Assembly (NCBI GenBank): GCA_023055505.1
Contig: JALIRH010000043.1
Location: 4,047,896 to 4,111,895, forward strand
Direction of reading: 5' to 3'
Length of the DNA: 64,000 nt
Source of the DNA: Callipepla californica brunnescens
Lineage: Eukaryota; Chordata; Aves; Galliformes; Odontophoridae
In this document: one piece after another, positions 13,101-25,100 of the stretch
Layout: every line of letters begins with the position of its first letter
How positions within the stretch are numbered: the first letter of the stretch is position 1
Translations under genes and position numbers: made by a program
Notes under the pieces: generated by a model
What the model saw: only the letters and a program-made list of their open reading frames with translations
Told to the model about the DNA's origin: nothing
Databases searched by the model: none

Positions 13101-16100
13101 GACAGGAGTCAGCTTCTACAGATATCAATAACCTCAGGCATCATGCATATTACAGTCATCTTGTATAGAAACTAAAATATACACTTACTGATCTTCATTT
13201 CTGAAAACTCCCCAGACTACACTGACAGAGATACAGAACACTGCTAACAACAACATCCGGACCTGCGGCCGCTTGTGGAAATAAGGCAAGTTGTTGTCTG
13301 GGATTCTGCAAGCAAAACACAAACAGGTACAGTTATCTGCACAGTAACTCTGCTGCTTCATAAACATTTTGACACACGAAATTACCTTGTAAATACCTTA
13401 CCTACCCTACAACTTGAATTTTTTTTTTTTTTTTTTTTGCAGGCAAAATTAAGTTCCCACATACCTACACTTTCCCAATGGGAATCTTCTTACAAAGGGA
13501 GACAGACAACTGTAAAGGCCAATTGAGGCAGCCAGGCAGAATATTCCTATGATAACATAGACTGAAAAATAAAAAATAGTAAGTTCAAGGTAAGAGATGC
13601 CTTCTTCCAATCAAACAGCCTGAACGAAATATAAGACTTCATGAAATATCTTCATCTGTACTTATTTTCACTAGTGAAATGTATTTGTTGATTAGATTTA
13701 TGACCTCAAAATATCTAATTCCATCTCATTTTACTCTGGCGCACTTCATGCAACAGCTTCTTCAATAAATTAAAAGCTCTTTGCTAATGTTCTTTAAGTA
13801 TGCCACTAAATCATAAGCCAAAGAGGCAATTTGTATATTAACTCACTATGAGTTCGTATGAATGCCATAAGGGAACTCCTAAAATCATTCAATAACAAAA
13901 TGAATTAACACAGATGGGATACATCTTTCACAGCTTCCTGAAAATAGGAAGACTGAAGACTGTCAAGATCACAATTGCAAAGTTACAAGTTCAAACAAGA
14001 ATAGAGTACAGGTATGATATACAATTTGACAAAAAGATTTAATGACTTACATCTCTTATATACATAAAACACTTTAATGTTTGAAAGAATCACTATGATC
14101 ACCTAATCCAGCCTCACTAAAGCAGGAACAGACGCCTACCTGCAGGATTTTCTTATAGGGCCCTAAATTGCACTGAGAAGAAATGTGATTTCACATGGCA
14201 GAGGACAGCTGTTTCATAATCACTTCTATCTTAAAAGCATTATTTAAGCAAAGGCACATCAGTGGTATTGAAAAGAAATGCAACTTTAGAAGTACCTAAG
14301 TGGTCATAGAAGAAATAAAGGAGGACCAGCATTGAGCAGCACATCACCACAAATACACAGATCATTATTGGAGTCACATCAACTGTTTCATCATCATGTT
14401 TCTCTGCCCCATCATCACGTTTGTGCTTCATGTATCGCCTGAAAGAAGAACAAAATTATAGTCAGATCATTACTTCTGCAACAAAATAAAGGGCAGTGCC
14501 TCTTCAGTGAGAGTTGCATGGGATTGGAAATGATGCCACACCAATACCTGCATTTCCACTCAAGTCATCACTGAATTAGTGTATAAGGAGTACTATTTTT
14601 TTATTCACTAACAATTCAGAATCCTGAAAAATCACTACATCAGCAGCTAGTGTAAAGCTAACAATGGAAATGTGCAGCATAGATCTCCTCCTCCCAATCC
14701 ACTTGGGAAAAGTAGCAACAAAGTTTCAGTAAAATGTTCAAAACGAACGTGGCACTAACCATCTAATCAGTCTCCTTTACACTATCCCAGCAAAACACAT
14801 TTCTATGCTTTTCACAAAAGATCTTTAAAGATGAATCTTTGAAAAGCCCAAATAGGAAGTAGATTCCAACCCAATTTTCTTTCTGAGTTTAAGTGCACGC
14901 TTTCTTTTTGAAAAGAGGTAAAACATCAAGGTACTGGCCATGAATATTATACATCAGGCTTAAGGGCTCTCTGACAAACACCTTCCCAAGTCCAATTGCA
15001 GAGTCTCCCATCCGCACCAGCACAGCTAGCATATACCAACACAGCTTCCCCACCCCCCCCCAGTCAAAAACTGAAGAAAAATGGCATATTACTTTCCCAG
15101 TACTCACTTTTTCACATCTCTGCTTCCTGCCCAGTAGCCTCCAATTGCCACAGTCCCAACAGCCATAACAAATATGATGACCATGTTGTAATCTAGCACA
15201 GGCTCATTCGGTGCATACATTGCCCCCTTCACTGATCTGCCAAAACTCTGCAGAGGTAAGAGCAAATTCAGGAACTTGGAGAATCAGACTTCAGTAAGAA
15301 CCACCCTGTTCTTCACATCTCTCAATTTTGCTTTTTGTATTACTTTTCCATAAAGGTATTTAAACATACAAAAAAAACCTAGGTGTCAGTGGCAGGGCAA
15401 AGACAACAGCATTAGAATTACACTACTCAATGAGGACTATTCCATAGCAACAGCCCCTGAAAGAGGTACATAGCACAGACAGTGGATCCTCAGCAACAAC
15501 TGTTCTTCTCTCCTCTCTGTGCTGCACTGAACTAACAAATTGTTTAGTACTAGATGAACAAGTGTTCTGCAAGGAAGTCCTGGCCCACATATTTTTAAAA
15601 GCAGACTTGCTATTATAGACTGATGTTTAAAAAACATATCACTGAACTTTTAATTTCACATGGTCCTCAGAGCCAGTGTCCAGGTTACATGGTGCCCATG
15701 ATTCCAGCAGTCAGAGCAGCAGCTTTTTCAGAACTTGTGGGGGATTTTCAGAACTGTCTGGTGATGAAACTCTTACCTCTAACAGAAGTATTTTAATGTG
15801 AACATCCAACACTTCTGAACACTATCCAAAACAACACCTTTACTTGTGCTCTATCAAAAACAGAAGTGGCACCAAGGTGTTGCTTTTTTAAAAGTTATCT
15901 TACTATCCATAGAAATAACTGATTTACATAAAAATGATATTTTAACTAAAACCACCATCTTGCCATACTCAGAAATAGGAGTAAAAAAGCTCATGCCTTG
16001 CAAGATATCAAATCACCTTAGACAAGGGCTGATGATTTTACATAATTAGCACTGTACACTTGGAAAAAGCCACATTAACAAAAGGTAAGTAGTTTTGTTT

Positions 16101-19100
16101 TCAGTAAGCAACTTCAGAAGGGGACAGACTCTTCAACAGGGTCTGCTTTGACAGAACAAGGGGAAATGGCTTCCAGCTTAAAAAAGGGAAGGTTTAGTTT
16201 GGACATAGGAAGAAGCCTTTTATAGTGAAGGTGGTGATGCGCAGGAACAGGTTGCACAGAGATACAGAGGATGCTCCATCCCTGAAGACATTCAAGGCAA
16301 GTCTGGATCAGGCCACAGACAACCTGATGCAGACGTGGTGTCCCTGTGCACTGCAGGGTAGTTGGATTAGATGACTTTTAAATGTTCATTTCAGCTCTAG
16401 GGACTTTGTGATTCTATAAAACAGCATTATTGCAAATACTTAAAAGCAATCTATTAGCCCTTCTGTTTACAGAATTTATTTCCAAAACCAAACTGTTTCG
16501 ATTTTATTCTCAAAGTGAGAAATAACCTCCTAAGATAACAGCATTTTTAAAAGAGTACCATTTGGCCAAGTACAACTGTTTACAGATCCAGAGTTCCTAG
16601 TACGAGCTTCACATTCTGTAGAGCAATTACTCATTTAGGATAGTTTAAATTATAGTATCATGCTTACCTTGACAATATCTAACATATCAGAATAGCTCAG
16701 GAGAGCAACAGGAATATCAATCTCTTCATATTGGCTCCTGTTACCCCCAGGAGGGACCTGAAAGACAGATCAAAACAGGCAAAAAAGGCTGTGTAGAAAA
16801 CCTGGATGCAGATGTACCACAATACTTCACGGTAAGCACTATTTCTTGGTCTCCAGAAATCAAAGAGCTTGGAAGAGCTTAAAAAGAGTGAATAAGGTCA
16901 TGAGTGGGAACTTGTTTTATTGAACTAAAATTATACTCTAAACTAAAATTAAGTGTTATGAAAGAAAGGGGAACGGTCATTTTCCTATAGACCTAGGAAA
17001 ATCACAGTGGGTAAACTGAACATAGAACATACAACTCTAGTACAAAGAGCCAGCTCTGAAATTTGACTAGAAATCAGCTTAAAACAGATTTAAGATACTA
17101 GGCAGTGATACTCCAAAATCTGCAATGATAGAAGGCTGTCAAGGCACAGTGGACAACTCTGAGTGCTGTTAGTTATACAAAACTGCACTCAACAATCAAG
17201 AAATGCTTTTGCCGTTTAACTTGCAATGACAGCAGTAACTTTGCATAAGCCACTAATGACTGCAACAGTGAAATGCAACAACCAAACTTCAAGCAATATC
17301 TTTTACACTGAATGTATCTCTTTAGTATTAACTAAAGTATATGTTTTGTAAAATTGATGTTTTAATACTGGTGACAATCCAAATGAATCTTGTGCTTGGT
17401 GGGATATAGAAACTGCCTTTCTTTCTTTGATTGCAGTATGTTACATAATGTAAAAGTAATTGAGCTCTTTATTTGGATGTTAGAGGCTGCATGCAGCACT
17501 CCGCCTACTCAAAAGCGCATACACTCTCACTTAATTAATCCTTCCTTCAGCTGTATTATTTTCCACTCAGAGCTGTGCAGTGTGGAAACAAATATAAATA
17601 ATGTGCATGTATTTAAAGAAGAAAATCAAATACCACCACCAACCACTGAAAATAAGCCAATATCTAACATCAGAGCATCAGTGATACTGAAAGACAAAAA
17701 TAGACTTACCAGCCTCTCTCTGCTAACAATCAGCAGCCCACGAGCTCCATTTATCTGAGCAAGCCTCACTTTCTCATAGAAGGTGCAGTTCCCTCGCATC
17801 ACCATGGGGATTCGATTATTAAACCCCCCATCAGGTACATCAGAAGGAGAACACAAAACAGATGCTGTCTGATCCTGCAGTTGCAAGAGTGACTGAAAAG
17901 AAAGAAATTAAAAATTATATATACTTATTTTTAACTAATCAAAAGCAAATAGCACAGGGAGTTGTCTAAAACACAATTTAGAACTTTCAAGTAATGAAGT
18001 GATAAAAGTGTTCTCATAGAAGCAATGGTGTTGTCCTCCTTACAGGGAGGGCAGGTGAGGCAGGAGTTGTATGTAATGGGGATGCCTGCAGTTGGCGATG
18101 ACACATCTGAAAAACCCCGGGGATCTTTTTGTGGGTGTACTGTAGGCTACCCAGGCAGGAGGATGATGCTGTGATTCTTTAAGGAGCTATGAGATTCATC
18201 TAAACCAGGTGTCCAAATCCTTATAGGTAAAGTCAACTTGACACAAATAAGCTGAGAATACCAAGTAGAAAAAGTAGAATCAGAGATAATAGTGGCCTGC
18301 TATTTGATGAGATGGTCACTTCATAAATAGGGGCACAAACAAGGCACAGATGCTTCTGCCTTCAGCACTGTTAATGGGCCCTGGGACCCTGGAGCTGTGA
18401 GTTGGAGAACTATGATAGGGGAAATTATAAACTCCCAGTCAAACTCAAACTCATGCAGAACTTGCTAGATGCATGTAAGTCTATGTGGCCTAATGGGTAC
18501 CAATCCCAGAGTACTCAAAAGAACTGGCTGATGTTCTTCCAGGTTTCAAGAAGGGCAAGAATTAAAATAGGAAAAACACCCCCAAAGGCATGACAATACC
18601 CTGGGGTGCACCAGGCTCAACACTGCCACTGGGCAAGAGAAGGGGCTATCCTGTTCTTCTGAGCTCAAAGTGAGGCTGCTATGTGCAGAGCAAGCTCTAT
18701 CAGCACTGAACACAAATGTACAGGAAGCTCAGCCTGCATCACCTCCTTTAATAAACAGTATTGCTGGAGTATACTTGAGGGAAGGAGCAGTCAGAACAGG
18801 AAAGAGAGGAAAGGCTGAGGGAGAGCAAACGAAGAAAATAAGGACAAGCAGAGTTATACCAAGGAGAAATGAAAATTATCTACAGAAGACAGGTCTGAAC
18901 CTATGAAGCACATCAGTTTCAGTCCAGCACAAGCTCTTCAGGACTACATTGGCTCCTGATGAGCTACTGAAATGCATCTCCATCGATTTATAAGAATGTT
19001 TAAGACAAAATGTCTGTAGCACCCTCCATATACTACAAATCTTAAGCAACTCCCAGGGTGGTCGGTTTGGATCCAGCTGAGCAAGACTCCAAGGCTCTCA

Positions 19101-22100
19101 AAACAGCTTCATGCACTGTGTGGATTCTCTATACACCGCACTCCCAATCCTGCTATTGAACCAAAGTAATCCAGTGTACACCTGCAGCAACTTCACAGAA
19201 CAGTCAGGTCAGGTGTAAGACTTTATTCACAGAATTGTTTGTGTTGGAAGGGATCCTTAAAGGCCATCTAGACTAACCCCTCTGCAATGAACAGGGACAT
19301 CTACAGCTTCATCAAATGCTCAGAGCCCTGTCCAGCCTGAACTTGAATGTCTCAAGGGATGGGGCATCCACCACCACTGCTGGCAACCTGTGCCAGTGCA
19401 CAGGTTGTTAAAAACCTTGTTAAAAAAAAAAATAGCAACAAATAATCCACACATCTTTTTCCTTATATCCATTCTAAAACTCTCCTCTTCAAGTTTGAAA
19501 CTATTTCCCCTTATCCTATCACAACAGACCCTATTAAAAAGTCCATCCCCTTCTTTCTTACAGCTCCCCTTTAAAAAAAGAAGGCTATTTCTCAGGTTTA
19601 CCCAGGTTACTCCCTCCTCCAGGCTTAACAGCCCCAGCTCTCTCCTCACAGGGAGGCTGCTCCTTCCCTGGAATAATTTTTATGGCTTTCCTCTGGATGC
19701 ACTCCAACAGATCCATGTCTTTCCTGTAAGAACTCCACATCTGGATGCAGTATTCCAGGTAAGGTCTCACCAGCACAGAGCAGAGAAACAGGATCACCTT
19801 TCTCACCCTGCTGTCCATGCTGCTTTGGATGCAGCCCAGGATACAGCTGGCTTTCTGGGCTGCAAGGGCACATTGCTGACTCATGTCCAGATGCCATCCA
19901 GCAGTACACCCATGCCTTTTTTGGCAGTGCTGCACTCAATCCTTCCATACCCCAGCATGTAATGATAGCAGGGGTTGCTGTAACTGAGGTGTTTCTCTTC
20001 AGATTTTGGGCATGACAGGAAAACAAATGCCAGGTGTCAATGTACACTCTCAGCCAAATTATCTACTTAGAAGGCATGATGCTATCACAGAGGGATGGAA
20101 TCATTACCTAAGAGGCAACTTCACTAGTAGAAGTGAAAAGAAAAAAAACATAATAGCAAACGCTTCTCAGATCTTAAAGGATCCCTTGATATTTCATAAA
20201 CTCAAGATTTTATGCCTGGTAAAAGAAATTCTACATTAACAGGGCCTTAGGCAACCTAATCTAAGGCCTTGCTTTCAAAGCTGGATGAGAAAACCTCCCT
20301 AACATCCTTCCAACTTCGATTTTCCTGTAACAGGCTTATACACTCTTATAAAGGACTCCCTCAACTTAGACTTCTTGTTTAGACAGCCTGAATAATGTAT
20401 AACTAATCTCTGCAAAATTGAATCTTCTTGAAATACAGATCGGACAAAAATTCTGCATAAGAGGATAAAAAGTAAGGTGCCAGTTGCCTCCTCACATTCT
20501 AGCTATTCCTCTCATTTGTCAGGGAGTGAGTTCCTCCTATTTGTGTCTTTCTTCTCCTCTTCAATATTCTCACAGAAGAGTGGAAAAAGAGTCAGTTGTC
20601 AGCTCACACAGCTTTGGATAACAAAAACAACTTAAGTTTAGGTGTAAGTAATTACAAGCTGTATCAAAAGAAGAATGAACTAATGAGAAAGCACTAGAGG
20701 TCATGTTTCAAGGTATCAGGAAGGACCTAGAGTATCTTTTTCATATAGTACTGACACACACAGACTCCTTTCCAAACACAGTTAAGTTCTATTCTCATTT
20801 ATTTAATCACCACATGCAGAAGGAAGATTGTCTTGAACCTGAAGTAGCTGTTATCCTTCGCATGCTGCTTAGAAAGGAGTATCAATGTTATAGCACTGCC
20901 TAGGGAAACAGATGGAAAATATCTTCAAAAAGTAGAGCAAGCAAATCAGGTGCATCAGATTCTACTAATCTATGATAGAATTAGAATTGCCCCCTAGAAG
21001 GGCAATTTTGAGTACATTCTTTTAGTTGCTAGGCTTGGTACTTACAGCTTTACCCAGGTCATGTGGCAGATGGGCCCACTGGGAGTTGAAGAGGATACAG
21101 TAGTCCTTCCCTTTGCTGCTTCCCTTCTCTGAAAGGACATGGACCATTCCATACTCACAGTACACCTGAAAACAACAACAACAACAAAAAATCAAAACCA
21201 ATACAGGTTTGGATTGTATGATACAGCAGAAATAATGGGCTTCACTTGCTGTTGATTAGTCTGCTTCTTAAAAAGTAAAGATCTTACAAAGTCTCAATAT
21301 CTGCAAAGGGAGCGCAGAGGAAAGTAAACATGGCAGCACGCAGTGAATATACCAGGTTGAATATATGCTCAATTGTACACATTGAGTACCATTGAGTGTC
21401 TATACAGACAAGTGTTCCAAACACATCTGAATACACATACTCCTTTTAAGGCAGATATTTTCAGCTTCCCATTCCTGCAAAACAGTGCACAGCAAGCACA
21501 ACAGATTCTCAATTATTTTGGTTATGTCAGATTGCAGCATTTGCAAACAAAATTTGAAGTTAGAGGCTAGCACAGATCAAATGCCATTCACAGAAATTGG
21601 CAAAATTCAACTGTTTGGTATTATCCAGTACAGTGAGAAGGAAACAAACAAACCCTTACCATGGAATTTTCACCTAGCTTTTCATTCTCCATTATGAACT
21701 GTATTCCTTTGTTTCCTTCCCTTCTTCCCTTTATGAGCACCAGATATATTCCCATTGTCTAACCAAGAAGCCAAACAAACACTAACTACAAGACCAAGCA
21801 CAGAGCCTACAGAAGTATTTTTGTGGTGGTGACAGTTTTTTGCTTGTACATCAAGTCTGAAGAGGTAAATACCCAGGCAACCAGATACCAGGAAGGAAAA
21901 CAAAGCAACTGTGGAAGTATGTGCAACTTTCCTACCACTAATTACAGGGATGGAAGTTTTACATGTACTAGTAGTGGCTTTATTTCCATATTAATGGAAC
22001 AAAATACCCTGTAAATGCTCTTTGTTCTCAAAAATAGAGGAAGAAATGAATCACAGAATCACCAAGGTTGAAAAAGATCACCCAGTCCAACCATCCACCT

Positions 22101-25100
22101 ACCATCAACACTTCCTCATTATACCACATCCCTTAGTACAACATCTAAACCAAGTATATGTTACTGCTCTTGCAGATAAGGGGATTTGATCCAAGTGCTC
22201 CTGCCTGATTCCTTCTCCCTCTTCTAAGAGAGATAAAGAAATGTAGTACGCTTCAAGATTGAAAAAAAAAAACAAAAAAAAAACAACACAATTTTCAGAT
22301 GTAATCATGGTAGATCTTCAAATGGAATGCATAAAGTTGAAATTAGACATTCAACTCAGAAATTTGATCACATCTCTGACCTCTCTTACCAGAGAAAAAT
22401 ACCCCTCCCTTCACCATCACACCTTATTCATGTCATTCCTTTTTGGCAGTATGCACATCTGTGAACAGAAGTTTTCAAGGACGAGGCACAAGGAGGGTAA
22501 GACTCCCTGCATCTCTGAGGAACACCTTGAGAACTCACTTCACTGCCATCAAACAAGAAAATGCATTAGTTTGACAAAAATGTGGTCCAACATCCCACCA
22601 GTTTTATCACAGATTTGGTTATGTTGAAAGGCCATCGAGTTCCAGCCCCCTGTTTGGGGGGGGGGGGGGGGGGGGGGAAGAGGAAGGACCAGAAGTGTTT
22701 CTTTCTTATTGTTGCCAAATCTGATCAAGTTTAAGGGCTGCTGTGATTTAACCCAGCAGGCAGCCCAGCACCACACAGCTGTTTACTCACTGCACAGCAG
22801 AAGAGAAAGGAAAGACTCATGTTAAGACAGTTTACTAGGACAGAAAAGGAAGGGAAACTTCCAGTTTTACTGTTCAGCATGATGCGTTATGGGATGATCC
22901 TTTGGCTGGTTTGGGTCCAGTATCCTAGTTCTGTCCCCTCCCAAGCTCCTCATCCCGGCACACACCCACCCAAGCTCCTCACAGGCAAGAAGGTACAAGA
23001 AGCTGAAACATCCTTGATGCAGTGCTACCACTGCTCAGTAACATCAGTGTGTTGCAAAGTCCCCTACGAAGAAAGTTAACCCATGTCTCAGCTGAAATCA
23101 GGTCAGCTCAGTTCTGAATATTACATGTACAGCAGCCTCCAAGAGTTTAAGGCAGTTTCACAGGAGAAAGCTACCTGTAGTAGGATGGCCTTATGCATTT
23201 GAAAATACATCAACTTGTACAGCTGAAAGCTTGACCTTTATAAGAGAAACTATACATCTCTAAAATGAAGTAAGTACAGCATGTGTTGCTACATTTCCAT
23301 TTAAATAAGCATTACTGGAACTCAGTAATAATCCCCAAGCAGCACACTGCAGACAGCAATATACAATTGTGCTTTCTGAACAGCTCAGTGGATGTTCTTT
23401 AAAGAAATAGCAGAGTAAAGGATTTTTAATGTGAAGAGCTCAAAACATTTTAGAAAGCTGTGCACTTGTGTGCCAAAAGCTAAGTAAAACCAAGGATGAG
23501 AGGAATTAAAAGGAACATGAGCAGGGCTAAAAGTAGAAGAGGGTGCAGGGAGTTGTACACGGTCCATGGAGTATAATCCACATTTGGTTTTGACATACAT
23601 ACTTACAATGCAATTTTCTTAGCATCAAAGATCACCATTTTGAAGTCCATTAACAGCTACTTCAAGCTTGTTGTTCTCTCTCACCTCAGAAGTCACAGGT
23701 ATTACAGTTTCTTTTTTCCCCATACTGAAGGGCTTCGATGCCTCCAGTTTTGGGTCTGTTTATATCTCTAGGTATCAGATAGCAAAAGGAAGGTCAAGGC
23801 AGGACAGCTGATGCACTAGGACAGTAGCAACATTTGTTTCCAGTTTCCAGAGAACACACCATGCCCTAGACCAAACTATGAGAATTACTTTCCTATGCAG
23901 ACCCTATACAACCTTCCCACAAGTCCTACTGACCCTCTTCCAAGAATTGACCTCAAGTCCAGCCTGTTCCAAACACTGAAGGAAAACACAACAGCTCTTG
24001 AAGTTCTTTAACAATTCTTGCTTCTTAGAGTACATATGATTTGGAAAACACTTGAGTTAAGTGTTGGAAGAAGGTAGGGAGGAGGAGTTCACTGATGTCT
24101 CAAGAAACTGCAACATGAGCAGTTAAGCCAATCTAGTGGCACCTTCTTACTTCCACTCTGCCCTGCCCGCATACAGGTACCTAAACCTCTGTTCTTCACA
24201 GAAAGAGGCAAAGCATGAAAATGGAGACTGAGCTTTAAGGCAGTACCGTCCATAACAAAAACATAAGATAACACCGAAATTAATTACACTACAAGGTCAA
24301 AGAAGTCTGGATGTATGTGGAGAAGTTACATACTAGGATTATAAATTTGTATGGCAATACCTGGGGGAGAAGACACTGTTTACTTATACATGATCTCTCT
24401 AAACTCACAACCATCTCAGCTCTGCCAACACAACAGGCTGAGGAGATAGGCTACTGAAATAATATAAGCTAACCAACCAACCTCTAAAAACTTCAGTGGC
24501 AGTAACAAAGTTTAACCTCAGTGCAACTTCTAGTACAAGCTAGGCTAGTGATAATCACGCTATGGCATAGAAAATCAGCACTTTGTTCTTCACTTAAGAA
24601 CACTGGTTCACAGTCACATCATAGGCAGTAATTGGCCTGTACAAATATACACAGAGAATGAAGCATTGCCTGTTACTCAGACACAAAGAAGAAACACCCC
24701 CTTGAAGCACTACTAGGGGCTACAAAATGTACCAGGCACATAATGAGGAATAAAACACCCCCTGCTCTGTAAGGACTGATGTATCCACAGCTATAATAGC
24801 TGAGTAGCACAGAGCAAAGAAAACCAGCACAGAATTAACTGCCAGGTTGCTACTGGTTTATTTTGTTACCACCTGTTTTTTTTCCAAACAAATTCATTAA
24901 ACTGAAAGCAAATTACCTTTTTGTCTTGTTAAATCTTAGTGGAATATGCTGCACTTTTATTTTGAAGATGAGTAGAAGCTATGAAATTGAGCTTAAAGAG
25001 GTCTGACAGTCTGTGCTCTGCTTCAGGGGCAGTACCCACTCTCACTGTAGACGTCACACAAATCATGTAATAGAGTTCCTAAGAGCTGGGGTACATTCTT

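Noticed and set aside
14080..14150. Possible CR1 fragment in SPPL2B intron 6
   Set aside because: Only a weak similarity to a reversed CR1 tail; not listed as a feature.
17390..17758. 122-codon plus-strand ORF over SPPL2B exon 3
   Set aside because: Shadow of the antisense PA-domain exon.
19390..19962. 190-codon plus-strand ORF
   Set aside because: It is the antisense of a CR1 copy; the CR1 coding signature is on the other strand.
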